Assembly: GCF_003991225.1 (NCBI RefSeq)
Contig: NZ_JTFC01000042.1
Span: 1-64,000 of the forward strand
Reading direction: 5' to 3'
Origin: Candidatus Kurthia intestinigallinarum
GTDB taxonomy: Bacteria; Bacillota; Bacilli; Bacillales_A; Planococcaceae
DNA length: 64,000 nt
Below, piece by piece: positions 35,409 through 45,200 of the stretch. Position 1 is the stretch's first letter. Every line of letters starts with the position of its first letter. The notes below the pieces were generated by a model that was given only the letters and a program-made list of their open reading frames with translations, did no database searches and was not told where the DNA came from. The position numbers and the translations under genes were made by a program.

Positions 35409-35696
35409 ATGAAAGAAAATACTACATGGTTGCATATTCGTGCGACAATTACATTTGTCTCGCTCATCTGCTTAACTCTTTTTATCGCAATGGTTGCGAT
35501 TTCAAAGGAACCTGTTGTGATTGATGTCAGTACCGCAAAATATATTTTCTTTGGTGCATTATTTTTATTTTTAATTGAATGTATTCGATTTGCACTACGA
35601 TTTTATTATAATGTGCGCTATAAATGGCTAATGATACTAGGCGGTATTTTCTTTGCTGCATGGGTCGTTGTGACATTTATTTGGGCAATTTTATGA
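35409..35696 (+). CDS. Small membrane protein, unknown
   Basis: The product is 95 residues with three hydrophobic segments (about 13-30, 44-62, 72-94) separated by short charged loops. I recognise no family. It follows the EF-G-binding gene by 26 bp in the same direction and may be co-transcribed. Confidence 0.65.
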   Translation: MKENTTWLHIRATITFVSLICLTLFIAMVAISKEPVVIDVSTAKYIFFGALFLFLIECIRFALRFYYNVRYKWLMILGGIFFAAWVVVTFIWAIL

Positions 35697-35708
35697 GTCA
35701 TTAACCTA

Positions 35709-35797
35709 AGAAGAGGCTTTGACATACGAGTAACAACAACCGCTCCTTTGAGCATAAGAAAAACCGGAATCGTGCTGTGACGCGGTTCCGCTTTTTT
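35709..35797. repeat. Nested-hairpin intergenic element, copy B (3' half missing)
   Basis: It has the left outer arm (AAGAGGC, GACATACG), the conserved linker (CTCCTTTGAGCATAAG) and the inner stem (AAAAACCGGAATCG with CGCGGTTCCG and T6). The right linker and outer arm present in copies at 9853 and 46317 are absent. It may act as a simple terminator. The rest of 35798-36077 is AT-rich; no gene seen. Confidence 0.65.
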
Positions 35798-36077
35798 GTA
35801 TGCTAGATTTCTAAATTAAATAGACCGTAATATAAAGGTGAAAATATGAAATAAAAATTACGATTATGAATAAAGGAACAGGGAATATAGTGTTGTCAAT
35901 AGAGAGTATAAGTTTTTAAATAAAAAGGCTTATTATTAATATATTCCTATATTGAAAAAGTTATTTAGTACTATAACCTGCTCCTAATTACTTATTCTAA
36001 TTTACAAACAAATAACATAAAATGAATAATATAGGGATGTTTGGATAAGTAATTTTGAGTGAAAAAGGAATGATAGT

Positions 36078-36461
36078 TTGTTTAAAATCGAGTTTATTGA
36101 AGAAGGTATCTCCATTCGAAAAATTATTTTGAAAAACTTAAAAACATGTACAGAAGAAATTTGTTTTGATCATACAATGCTATTGAGTTTTCGTAACTTT
36201 CGTTTTATGGAGATTGGAGAGACATATTGTTGTAAATTATTTTTATCAGGAAAAGTAACAGCTGATGGAGAAACGTATCGTTTTAATCGTTATGTTTCAA
36301 TAGGTACACAACATTTTTGTGAAATTGTTAATTTTAAGGGAGATATCTATTACATAGAAGATTTTCACATGAAGAATCATTGTAAATTTATACGCTTTCA
36401 TGTTGAACGGAAAGATTTAATTCAAGTAGGAGAAATTATACACCCTATTTTAAGTGAATAG
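36078..36461 (+). CDS. Hypothetical protein, beta-rich
   Basis: The product is 127 residues starting at TTG 36078 with AAAAGGA eight bases before it. It is rich in beta-strand-like alternation (YRFNRYVSIGTQHFCEIVNF) and has five Cys, with no recognised domain. It ends 15 bp before kptA, so the two may be in one transcript. Confidence 0.55.
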   Translation: MFKIEFIEEGISIRKIILKNLKTCTEEICFDHTMLLSFRNFRFMEIGETYCCKLFLSGKVTADGETYRFNRYVSIGTQHFCEIVNFKGDIYYIEDFHMKNHCKFIRFHVERKDLIQVGEIIHPILSE

Positions 36462-36476
36462 TGAGGGGGGATATAA

Positions 36477-37022
36477 ATGAGTGGAGCTCGTTTTTATGAA
36501 AAATTGAGTCGGGAATTATCGCGCGTCCTTAGACATATGCCAGAAAAATATAACTTAGTTCTAGATGATGGGGGATGGGTGTCACTGGAACAATTAGTAG
36601 CAGCATTGCATCAAATGGATAAATGGCGTTTTGTAACGATTCAAGATATTGAGAATATGATGAAACAGGCCACTAAACAGCGACACGAAATAAAAGATGG
36701 ACGAATTCGTGCGTATTATGGGCACTCATTTAAGGGGAAAATTAGAAAAGAAATTGCTATACCACCGCGTTATTTGTATCATGGCACAACACCAGAGGCA
36801 GCGGAACAGATTGTACAACAAGGTCTTAAGCCTATGTCACGTCAATATGTGCATCTATCAACAAATATTAAAACGGCACGTCTTGTAGCCGAACGTCGTA
36901 CAGCAACTCCTGTATTATTTCGTATTGATACACAGCAAGTGAAGGAGCCATTCTATTTTGGAAATGAAGATATTTGGCTTGTTGACGCTATTATGCCTGA
37001 AAATTTGGAAATAATGCTATAG
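36477..37022 (+). CDS. kptA: RNA 2'-phosphotransferase Tpt1/KptA
   Basis: This 181-residue protein has the two-lobed Tpt1 fold. The N-terminal lobe carries the conserved Arg19-His20 (LRHMP) and Arg78 in RIRAYYGHS; the C-terminal ADP-ribosyltransferase-like lobe carries LYHGTT and LSTN motifs and Arg140/141. The enzyme removes an internal 2'-phosphate from RNA using NAD+, giving ADP-ribose 1'',2''-cyclic phosphate. In bacteria the source of 2'-phosphate RNA is not clear. GGGGGG precedes ATG 36477; a LURP-one gene follows 24 bp later. Confidence 0.92.
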   Translation: MSGARFYEKLSRELSRVLRHMPEKYNLVLDDGGWVSLEQLVAALHQMDKWRFVTIQDIENMMKQATKQRHEIKDGRIRAYYGHSFKGKIRKEIAIPPRYLYHGTTPEAAEQIVQQGLKPMSRQYVHLSTNIKTARLVAERRTATPVLFRIDTQQVKEPFYFGNEDIWLVDAIMPENLEIML

Positions 37023-37046
37023 TGTAGAAAAGGAGGCGTTTATATT

Positions 37047-37535
37047 ATGAAACAACTCTATATGAAACAAAAAATATTTAGCTTAAGTGGTAAGTTTTCA
37101 GTAACTGATTCGGGACAACAGGACCAATACTTTGTTGAAGGGAGCTTTATGCAAATACCTAAAACATTTACGATTTTGGATAAACAGCGTAATGAAGTAG
37201 CGCATATTACGAAAAAAGTATTTAGCTTTTTACCGAAGTTTTTTGTAGAAGTTGATGGACGTGAAATTTTAACAATTAAAAAAGAACTATCTTTTTTTAA
37301 AGGTCGTTATACCATTGAAGATGCTGCAATCGAAATGCGCGGTGATTGGTGGGACATGGATTTTTCTGTCTACCACGACGGCCAGTTAATTGGAGATGTG
37401 CATAAAAAGTGGTTGAGTTGGGGCGACCAGTATGAAATAACCATTAACGATGAAGCATTTGAAACGATTTTAATTTCATTAGTTGTTGCGATTGATTGTG
37501 TCAAAGCATCTGAAGCAGCAGCTGCAAGTTCATAG
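37047..37535 (+). CDS. LURP-one-related / YxjI-type protein
   Basis: The product is 162 residues starting MKQLYMKQKIFSLSGKFSV. The motif set YMKQKxFSL, FKGRYTIEDAA, WDMDFSVYHDG and a twelve-strand tubby-like barrel with a C-terminal hydrophobic helix (ILISLVVAID) fits LURP-one/YxjI proteins. Plant and bacterial members have no known enzyme activity. AAGGAGG lies before ATG. It closes the small cluster that includes kptA. Confidence 0.8.
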   Translation: MKQLYMKQKIFSLSGKFSVTDSGQQDQYFVEGSFMQIPKTFTILDKQRNEVAHITKKVFSFLPKFFVEVDGREILTIKKELSFFKGRYTIEDAAIEMRGDWWDMDFSVYHDGQLIGDVHKKWLSWGDQYEITINDEAFETILISLVVAIDCVKASEAAAASS

Positions 37536-37687
37536 TGAAAAATAGAAAGTGGGAATCATAAATAATATGATTCCTATTTTTGTGCTCTAAAATGGATTTT
37601 TTAATAAAAATTTACAAAAAATGAATAAAGTATTAAAGAATAAACTTTATACTAGAGTGCAATTGAGTATAAGAGGAGTGTTTTAAT

Positions 37688-40600
37688 GTGAAAAGAACAT
37701 GGATGTCTAACGTAGTTGTCGCAACATTACTTGCTACAACAATCGTACCTTATTCACCTATCTACGGAGTGGCAACGGCGTCAGAAGCTAAAATAAATAA
37801 AAATTTAATGATTAAACATCAAGCAATTTCAACTGCGGATGCTAAAAAAGAGTTGTCAATTACAGCTGATTTTAAAGGAGATGTTCCACTTCAAAAAATG
37901 ACTCTATTATATAAAGCGCAGAAGGGAGCAGAAGCGTGGAGTGAAAAGCCGATGCAATTAAAGGAAGGGCAGTATCATACAAGTCTAGCCCCATATGAAT
38001 TGCAGGAAAATTTTACATATATGATTTCAGCAACAGATGGTGAAATCATAGAGGAAACGGTACCACAAGATGTTACGGTGGAATTACCCAAATACGAATC
38101 AAAACACTTACCACCGCTATTATTGACAGAAGTTGTACCTGACTCAACAAATGTAGACGGTTCAGATGGTTATGAATTTATTGAGGTGTACAATAATTCA
38201 AACCAAACAATTGATTTAAAAGATTATAAAATTCATTATCGTTATCCAACAAAGGGGCCAAAAGCTGATTTATTTTGGGGAGATGAGAATGAAAATCGTA
38301 ATTTACCATTAGCTCCAGGTGAAACGATGATTTACTGGATTATGAATGGGAAAAATAATCATAAAAAACTTGCGGACTTTAACAAAAATTATGACTCTAA
38401 TGTGGATGAGAATCATTTAGTGCGCGTGTATCATTCTGGCATGACGAATTCAGAATACCGTCAATTGACAATCTCTACAAATGCAAATGAAGATATTGTT
38501 ATTGCATCTTATAATGAAAAATTAACAAACAATACACAAGATCCAACTGAGATAAATGATGTTGCGAAGGATATGGGAATTCAGTATCAATATCCAGAAG
38601 AAGGTTTGGTTATGCGTAAGCATAGCGCAAAGACAGTGAAAGGAAATCCAGGTAAAGTAAGTGATTTTCAAGTTCCGACTGAAAAAGTCGATTTATCAGG
38701 AGATACTAAAGCACCGGTTGTAAAAGATATATCAGGATTGACGGAAGTAACAGATCAGAAGGATATTCAGCTAAAATTTGATATACAAGATGAGCGACAA
38801 CTACGCTCGGCACGTTTATACTATCGGATGAATGATGGTAACTATCATTCTGTAAATTTAAAACGAGGTGCAGATGGTTATTTTAGTCATACAATTTATG
38901 CAGTTGATTTAATTCAAAAAGAAAAAGTAGAATACTATATTGATGCAACAGATGGGTTTAATCCAATACAAACTTCTACACGTACAATTATAAATCAATT
39001 ACCAAAAGAAAAAGAAGGGCTATCATTAAATGTTGAAAATCAATCGCTCCTATCAAAGGAAGTACTATTAAAAGCATTTCATTCAAAAGACAATGAACCA
39101 ACGACGCTATCATTTGACGGACAAGATGTAACAACTAAAGTAGAACGAGTATTGCCGAATCAAGCTTATTTTGCGTTAGATGTCAATCAAACAAATTTAT
39201 ACTTTAAAAATGCAGTGACAATTGGTAGAGAAGTATTACGTATTTATGATGATACTATCAATGAATACGCAACGATTACTGTACCAGTGGATCCCTCATA
39301 TTTTAATCTTGGAGAGACCACAACCATTTCAATTCATGCGGGGGACAAAGTATCGCCATTTGGCGAAGCAGGTGAAAATCGAGATGATTATACAGTTAAA
39401 AATATTCGTTTAGTTATGCCCGATGGTGAGATTTTACGTGATGAGAAGTATACAGATCCGAAAAGAGAAATAAAAGTAGGAGATAGTTCAGGGATGGAAC
39501 CAGATGTTGATTTCAACTTTACTATTCCAAAAAGTCAATTTAGTGGGAAAGCTTACCGTTTAGATACGACAGCAGTAAAAGATGGAGAACATGTATTCGA
39601 AGCAAAAAATAATAAAGACAATGAAAAAGCCACTGTGCTTGTAGATAATACATCGCCTATCATTACAACTTCGTTAAATGAAGGTGAACTATACAAGGGG
39701 CTTATCACGATTGATGCAGAAATAGAAGATGCTAATATTGGTACAGAAGTTCCTGAAGCTACATTAGATGGAGAAAAAATTACGCTTCCATACGATACAT
39801 CTTCTGCAAAATTAAAGAGTGGAAAGCATCAATTAATTATTAAAGCGACAGATGCTGTAGGAAATGTTGCTACTAAGAAAATCAATTTTAACACAGTAGA
39901 AGAACACCCATTTTCACCTGAAAATTTATCACATGAATTACGAGGAAAATCTGCAAAATTAAGTGTAGAGGTAGCAGATCCAACAAAAGATAGATTACGA
40001 GTAGATTTTAAGCGAGGCTATGTATATAAACCAACGGACGAAGGAGTAGAGGCGTTTGAACATAATGCAGATAAGGAACCGCCTGAGACAATCACTACAG
40101 CACAGGAAAAAACAATTGAAAATGTAGAGGCCCTTGCGAAAGCGGATGGACAATATATAACAACGAAAAGCACAGAAAAGTATCCATATCATCGGTTTAG
40201 TGTAAATTTGGATAGAAACATTACTGCAGAAGATTCAATTGATATTCACTGGGAAGGGAAATCACTTCTGGGACGAAAAGTATCAATCTATGTATGGAAT
40301 TATGAAACATCAAAATGGGAAATAAAACAATGGAAGATTGCTAATGACGAGAAAAATTTTCCTCTTAATGCAACTGTAAAAGGGAACGAATATATTCGAA
40401 ATCATCAACTTGAAGTAATGGTACAGGATGAAATCGCATCAACGAATCAATTTGATTATTCCTTTGTGTGGATGAGTGATACACAGTATTATTCTCAAAG
40501 CTATCCACAAATTTTTGATACGATGACGAAATGGATTGTGAATAATCGTCAAGCTATGAATATACGTTATGTGTTTCACACAGGTGATTTAGTTGATAAA

Positions 40601-41548
40601 TCTTATGAACCTTATCAATGGTTAAATGCAGATAAATTTATGAACACGTTAGATGATGCGGATATGCCATATGGTGTATTAGCAGGGAATCATGATGTAA
40701 ATCATAAAGATGAGGATTATAGTGAATATAGTCGATATTTCGGTGCTGCTCGATTTGAAGATAATGCGTCTTACGGTGAATCCTACAAAGATAATCGAGG
40801 GCATTATGATTTAATTAGCGAAAAGGGACAGGATTTTATCATGCTGTATATGGGATGGGGCATCACACAGGAAGATATCGCTTGGATGAATAAAATACTC
40901 GCAAAATATCCAGAGCGTAAGGCAATTTTAAACTTCCACGAATACTTACTTGTATCTGGACAGCGTAGTCCTATTGGAAATGATATTTTTGAAGAGGTTG
41001 TTAAACCAAATAAAAATGTACTAGCTGTATTATCAGGACATTATCATGATGCAGAAACGTTAACAGATGCCATAGACGATGATGGAGATGGAAAACCCGA
41101 TAGACGGGTGCATCAAATGCTTGCAGATTATCAAGGTGGTCCAGAAGGTGGACAAGGATATATGCGCCTTATGCAGATGAATCCTATTAATAATCAAATT
41201 CAAATGAAAACATACTCACCTTATTTAGATAAATATAATTTCTATGACCCAACAGAATATCCAGCAAAAGATGAATTTGTGATAGATGCAGACATTGCAC
41301 CGAAAGAAAAAGAAGTATCAACAGATGCAATATCTGTAGAAGTGTATACGAATGACTCAATTGGGCATGTAGATGATGTTAAAAGTGGTGAAACAGCAAA
41401 TGTTTTATGGGATAAGTTAGAAATGAAGTCTACTTACAGTTGGTATGCGGTTGTACGGGATGAATTTGAAGGCACAACACGCTCCCCATTATGGACATTT
41501 ACAACACCTAAAGATAATGGCAAACATAATGGAAATAAGAAGAAATAA
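37688..41548 (+). CDS. yvnB: Large exported calcineurin-like phosphoesterase with a lamin-tail domain, YvnB-like
   Basis: This 1286-residue protein starts at GTG 37688 (AGAGGAG before it) with a signal peptide (AIAYA-like, cut near 31). About 130-290 is a lamin-tail domain (EFIEVYNNSNQTIDLKDYKI), about 335-750 Ig-like domains, about 925-1130 a metallophosphoesterase with ligands Asp931 (SDTQ), Asp967 (HTGDLVD), Asn1001-His1002 (GNHD), His1084 and His1118/His1120 (SGHYH). A final FN3-like domain and a Lys-rich tail follow. The first motif is DxQ rather than the common DxH. Bacillus subtilis YvnB has the same layout and length as I recall. No LPXTG is present, so it is secreted or held by charge. 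Confidence 0.85.
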   Translation: MKRTWMSNVVVATLLATTIVPYSPIYGVATASEAKINKNLMIKHQAISTADAKKELSITADFKGDVPLQKMTLLYKAQKGAEAWSEKPMQLKEGQYHTSLAPYELQENFTYMISATDGEIIEETVPQDVTVELPKYESKHLPPLLLTEVVPDSTNVDGSDGYEFIEVYNNSNQTIDLKDYKIHYRYPTKGPKADLFWGDENENRNLPLAPGETMIYWIMNGKNNHKKLADFNKNYDSNVDENHLVRVYHSGMTNSEYRQLTISTNANEDIVIASYNEKLTNNTQDPTEINDVAKDMGIQYQYPEEGLVMRKHSAKTVKGNPGKVSDFQVPTEKVDLSGDTKAPVVKDISGLTEVTDQKDIQLKFDIQDERQLRSARLYYRMNDGNYHSVNLKRGADGYFSHTIYAVDLIQKEKVEYYIDATDGFNPIQTSTRTIINQLPKEKEGLSLNVENQSLLSKEVLLKAFHSKDNEPTTLSFDGQDVTTKVERVLPNQAYFALDVNQTNLYFKNAVTIGREVLRIYDDTINEYATITVPVDPSYFNLGETTTISIHAGDKVSPFGEAGENRDDYTVKNIRLVMPDGEILRDEKYTDPKREIKVGDSSGMEPDVDFNFTIPKSQFSGKAYRLDTTAVKDGEHVFEAKNNKDNEKATVLVDNTSPIITTSLNEGELYKGLITIDAEIEDANIGTEVPEATLDGEKITLPYDTSSAKLKSGKHQLIIKATDAVGNVATKKINFNTVEEHPFSPENLSHELRGKSAKLSVEVADPTKDRLRVDFKRGYVYKPTDEGVEAFEHNADKEPPETITTAQEKTIENVEALAKADGQYITTKSTEKYPYHRFSVNLDRNITAEDSIDIHWEGKSLLGRKVSIYVWNYETSKWEIKQWKIANDEKNFPLNATVKGNEYIRNHQLEVMVQDEIASTNQFDYSFVWMSDTQYYSQSYPQIFDTMTKWIVNNRQAMNIRYVFHTGDLVDKSYEPYQWLNADKFMNTLDDADMPYGVLAGNHDVNHKDEDYSEYSRYFGAARFEDNASYGESYKDNRGHYDLISEKGQDFIMLYMGWGITQEDIAWMNKILAKYPERKAILNFHEYLLVSGQRSPIGNDIFEEVVKPNKNVLAVLSGHYHDAETLTDAIDDDGDGKPDRRVHQMLADYQGGPEGGQGYMRLMQMNPINNQIQMKTYSPYLDKYNFYDPTEYPAKDEFVIDADIAPKEKEVSTDAISVEVYTNDSIGHVDDVKSGETANVLWDKLEMKSTYSWYAVVRDEFEGTTRSPLWTFTTPKDNGKHNGNKKK

Positions 41549-41590
41549 AAAAGGAGGTTTCTCGCTTCAAGCGAGGCCTCCTTTTTTTAG
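41549..41590. terminator. Bidirectional terminator
   Basis: AAAAAGGAGG..CTCGC and GCGAG..CCTCCTTTTTTT form a GC-rich stem with an internal mismatch and a 5-nt loop. It separates the convergent YvnB-like and GNAT genes. Confidence 0.85.
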
Positions 41591-42090
41591 ACAAATTTAT
41601 ACATCAAAATATCATCAATATACTGATCATCGTCAATTTTGAACTCTTTTACTTTACGACCTTCTACGACAAAGCCAGCTTTTTTATACAGTTCAATAGC
41701 TGGTTCATTGATTGAAAATACACTAAGTGAAACTTTTTCAATTAATGGATTTTCTCTTGCCCATTTGAGTAATTGCTTTAATAGTTTTGAACCGATTCCT
41801 TGTTGGCGATAGTCTTCATCAACCATCATAAAAAAGGTGCCGGTATGTTGGAGTAGTACGCGGCGTGGTGATTGGAAATACAACCAGCCGACCACTTTTT
41901 CATTTTCTTCTGCGACAAAAATAACTTCTCGTTCATTTGTTTGTTTATCTTCAATCCACAAAATTTGTTGCTCAAGTGAACGATTAAATTCCTCTAATCG
42001 TGTGACAAAATAATATGGCTCTTCTAATATTTTTCGGTGTAGCGCGAGCATTTCAGGTGCATCGCCTACCGTAGCTAAACGAATAGTCAT
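41587..42090 (-). CDS. GNAT N-acetyltransferase
   Basis: This 167-residue product has MVDEDYRQQGIGSKLLKQLLKWA, the acetyl-CoA pyrophosphate loop, and NEPAIELYKKAGFVVEGR of the last GNAT segment. ATG 42090 is chosen because AGGGGG lies 9 bases upstream; the frame extends nine codons further. The acceptor is unknown. Confidence 0.82.
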   Translation of the reverse strand: MTIRLATVGDAPEMLALHRKILEEPYYFVTRLEEFNRSLEQQILWIEDKQTNEREVIFVAEENEKVVGWLYFQSPRRVLLQHTGTFFMMVDEDYRQQGIGSKLLKQLLKWARENPLIEKVSLSVFSINEPAIELYKKAGFVVEGRKVKEFKIDDDQYIDDILMYKFV

Positions 42091-42196
42091 TCTAAACAAC
42101 CCCCTTATTGGCTTCATTATACAGAGAAATACATCGAATAACTAATAGAATATTCGGGTAAATAATAGCATACCGGCTTAAAAGGAGAGGATATTT

Positions 42197-43693
42197 GTGA
42201 ATACTTCGGAACTTTTAGCACGAAATGCGAGAAAATTTGCGACGCGAGAAGCGATTGTCTGCGAGGAGCATCGCCTCACGTATGCCGAATTAAACGGCTA
42301 TGTAGAAAATTTAGCACATAGTTTACATGAATTAGAAATCCGCTATCGTGATCCTGTTGTCCTGTTAATGCCAAATTCAATTGAATTTGCGATAAGTTAT
42401 TTTGCGATTCAACGCGTTGGAGGTATTGTCATACCAGTCAGTGCCCATTCAACGAAATATGAAATCGAGCATATTTTGGCGCATAGTAAAGCAAAAGCTC
42501 TTATCGTTCATGATGTACTATACCCAATTGTGGGAGAGATTAATAATGTCATTTGTTTAAAAACAGGAGATGAGGCAGGGAATTTTTTGAGTATGCGTTA
42601 TTTAATGTCTCATCATAAAGAAAAAACACCGTTTGAACTATCGCTAAAAGAAGATGATTTAGCAGCAATTATGTACACATCTGGTACAACAAGTGAACCA
42701 AAGGGTGTGCTTTTTAACTATCGTAATATTTTATCTGTTGCTAATATGGCAGCAATTGAATTTGAGTTAAAGCCTGAGAGTAAGGTACTTGTTTTATTAT
42801 CAATGAGTCACTCGGCACCGCTGCATATGTTTTTCCTTGGCGCAATACTAGTTGGTGCTACGGTTGTAACAGCACTAGAGTATTCAAATGATTCGATGCT
42901 TGAAATGATCCAGCATGAGCGGACAACTCATTTCTTTGGGACACCGCTGACCTATCATGTCTTAGCCCGTTCTGAGCAACTAAGCTATACAGATATTTCG
43001 ACGATGATTTGGTGGGCGTATGGCGGAGCACCGATGTCAAAAGCAGAAGTGGAGCTCGTTTCAGAGGCACTTGGCACACAACGGTTAGTTTGTGTATATG
43101 GTTTGACAGAAACAGGACCTAGTGGTTCCATTCTATTACCTGAAGAGCATGATAAAGGAGCTGGAAGTATTGGGAAGCGGGCGATGTTTGGTACAGAAAT
43201 GCGCATTGTAAATAATCTTGGGGAAGAAGCGGCTACGGATGAGATTGGTGAAATTTGGGTTGCTGGTGAAGGTGTGATGCAAGGGTATATTGATAATCCA
43301 TTAGAGACACAAGCAGTATTGCAACAAGGGTGGGTGCGTACGGGTGACCTAGCGAAGGGCGATGAGAATGGTTTTATATGGCTCGTTGATCGTACGAAAG
43401 ACATTATTATTACAGGTGGACAAATTGTTTATCCTCGCGAAACGGAGGAATTATTAAATCGTATTGATGGTGTTCATGAAACAGCTGTCATAGGTGTGCC
43501 ACATCCTGAATTTGGTGAGATTGTGAAAGCCTATTATGTAAGTAATGAAGGCATTGACGGCGAAACATTAGGAAATTTTGCGAATGAATTTTTAGCAACC
43601 TATAAAGTGCCTCGCCGTTATGAGCGCATTGATATTTTACCGCGCAATGCATCTGGTAAAATTTTAAAGCAAGCACTGCGTGAACGACAATAG
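42197..43693 (+). CDS. Acyl-CoA synthetase, AMP-forming
   Basis: The product is 498 residues in the ANL superfamily: A3 loop MYTSGTTSEPKG, A5 YGLTETGPS, A7-A8 RTGDLAKGDENGFIWLVDRTKDII, and the A10 Lys in NASGKILK near the C-terminus. It activates a carboxylic acid with ATP and CoA via an acyl-adenylate. The acid is unknown; medium or long chain is suggested by overall shape but not proven. The start is GTG 42197 with AGGAGAGG upstream. A 65-residue membrane protein follows 15 bp later. Confidence 0.88.
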   Translation: MNTSELLARNARKFATREAIVCEEHRLTYAELNGYVENLAHSLHELEIRYRDPVVLLMPNSIEFAISYFAIQRVGGIVIPVSAHSTKYEIEHILAHSKAKALIVHDVLYPIVGEINNVICLKTGDEAGNFLSMRYLMSHHKEKTPFELSLKEDDLAAIMYTSGTTSEPKGVLFNYRNILSVANMAAIEFELKPESKVLVLLSMSHSAPLHMFFLGAILVGATVVTALEYSNDSMLEMIQHERTTHFFGTPLTYHVLARSEQLSYTDISTMIWWAYGGAPMSKAEVELVSEALGTQRLVCVYGLTETGPSGSILLPEEHDKGAGSIGKRAMFGTEMRIVNNLGEEAATDEIGEIWVAGEGVMQGYIDNPLETQAVLQQGWVRTGDLAKGDENGFIWLVDRTKDIIITGGQIVYPRETEELLNRIDGVHETAVIGVPHPEFGEIVKAYYVSNEGIDGETLGNFANEFLATYKVPRRYERIDILPRNASGKILKQALRERQ

Positions 43694-43708
43694 AAGGAAG
43701 GTTTTGCA

Positions 43709-43906
43709 ATGAAAGGATGGCTTGCTTCGATTTTGATGTATGCTTTAATTTGTGTCATAGGGCTAGCACTACTAACAATTCAAGGATATTCAATATGGTC
43801 GTGGAAGTTTTTTGTCGTACAACTATACGCCATCCCTATGTCACTTCTTGTATTAGGCTTTAATTATTGGCAATATAAAAAGGAGCTTAATAAACAAGCA
43901 CTGTAA
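43709..43906 (+). CDS. Small membrane protein next to the acyl-CoA synthetase
   Basis: The product is 65 residues with two hydrophobic segments (about 4-24 and 31-51) and a charged C-terminus. GAAGGA lies before the ATG. No family is recognised. It probably shares a transcript with the acyl-CoA synthetase gene. Confidence 0.65.
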   Translation: MKGWLASILMYALICVIGLALLTIQGYSIWSWKFFVVQLYAIPMSLLVLGFNYWQYKKELNKQAL

Positions 43907-43945
43907 TAAAAAGCATGTTTTTACTAAAATATCTTAAAAAATTGA

Positions 43946-43985
43946 GACACTTTCAAGGAGATAAATGCTTTGAAAGTGTTTTTTA
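43946..43985 (+). terminator. Terminator of the acyl-CoA synthetase unit
   Basis: ACACTTTCAA (43947-43956) and TTGAAAGTGT (43970-43979) pair perfectly around a 13-nt loop, followed by T6. Confidence 0.88.
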
Positions 43986-44090
43986 ATAGGAATAGAAAGT
44001 ATTTGGCTTAAAAAGCATGAACATTAATAAAGAAACCACCTTTCTCCAGTTGTATACCGGAAAAAGATGGTTGAGTAAACATATGCAAGT

Positions 44091-44830
44091 TTAAACTTTA
44101 AAAATTATTTTCCCACTATTACGTGTACCTTCAAGTAAGCGATGTGCCTCTTTTACACCATCAACTGTAAATGGAAGTGTGTATGCAATTTGGTCAGCTA
44201 AACCATGTTTTTCATAGAAATCAAATAAATAAGGAATGACAATATCATTTGTCATCGCTGGTGTACGTGATAGGAAAACACGTTTTACATCTGGGCGGTA
44301 TGAATTGTCTGGTAAAGTCGTCATGCCAACATAGGTCGCATTTTCTTTCGCTAATATTAATGCAGCATGCTCACCAGCGTTAAATAATGAAGCATCTAAT
44401 ACGAAATCTGCCGTTTTTCCATGTTGCTCAATAGCTTCAGGGTCACGATAATCGACGAACATATCCGCACCAAGCTCTTTTAAGCGTGCTTCATTTTTTT
44501 TACTAGCTACAGCAATGATCTTAACATCCCATTCTTGTGCAAGTTGAACTAAGAAGCTACCAACGCTACCAGAGGCACCAACAATAGCAATTGTATCGCC
44601 ATCTTTTAGTGGATAAAAACCACCATGTAAGCCCCAATAAGCAGTTGAGGCTGTAGCTGAAAAGCTTCCTGCGAAGTCCAGTGGCATATCTTCAGGGATT
44701 TTAAAGACATTTTTATTATTAGCTGCTATATGCGTAGCATAGCCACCACCACTTGAACGAACGATAACCTTGTCACCAATTGCAAAGCCATCAAGTGGTT
44801 CATATAGTTCGACAATTTCTCCTTGTAGTT
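44091..44830 (-). pseudogene. 5'-truncated NADPH:quinone-type oxidoreductase (zinc-type alcohol dehydrogenase family)
   Basis: The frame from about 44830 reads ELQGEIVELYEPLDGFAIGD, then GGGYATHIA, then the Rossmann turn AIVGASGSVGSFLVQLAQ, ending SGKIIFKV. That is the GroES-like plus NAD(P) domain of MDR oxidoreductases, but the first roughly 55 residues are missing. The upstream DNA instead codes, in another frame, for the start of an MFS transporter. An internal ATG (44687) has no ribosome site. It is a deletion product. Confidence 0.8.
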
Positions 44831-44956
44831 CATTTCAAGCGCCGCAAATCCTAAATTAACACGGTCGAGATATGAAATAATATACAGCAGTAAAATATAG
44901 GGTAATATATGCCACATTGTTTTAGTAGTTGTTATTTTTTCGATTGTTTGTTGCAT
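44831..44956 (-). pseudogene. N-terminal fragment of an MFS anion symporter gene
   Basis: ATG 44956, with GGAGGCG upstream, opens a frame giving KTMWHILPYILLLYIISYLD and RVNLGFAALEMN, the first transmembrane helix and following loop of tartrate/phthalate-type MFS permeases. The frame then leaves homology at about 44830 and reads into the shifted oxidoreductase gene until a stop near 44726. The junction marks one deletion joining two genes. Confidence 0.7.
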
Positions 44957-45200
44957 CTACTTCGCCTCCATCATAGTTTTAATACAGTATACGAGTTATG
45001 GAGACGAGAATAGACCAATGATTATCACGGTTTTTTAAGTGTAAATTCATAAAAAAATAATGATTTTTAATGTTAGTAAAAGAATTGTTATACGGTATGT
45101 ATACTTGCTATGGTATTTTTATCAAAATAGAAATAGGACTGTATAATAAAAAGAACATCCCTAATGTCCCAGCTGTTTACGGGCAATAGAGATGTGGCTA

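Noticed and set aside
42985-43404. 139-codon minus-strand frame within the acyl-CoA synthetase gene
   Set aside because: Shadow of the AMP-binding gene whose motifs are all in the plus frame.
45001-45200. Possible gene or terminator after the nitronate monooxygenase gene
   Set aside because: No frame, ribosome site or convincing hairpin; only scattered short palindromes.
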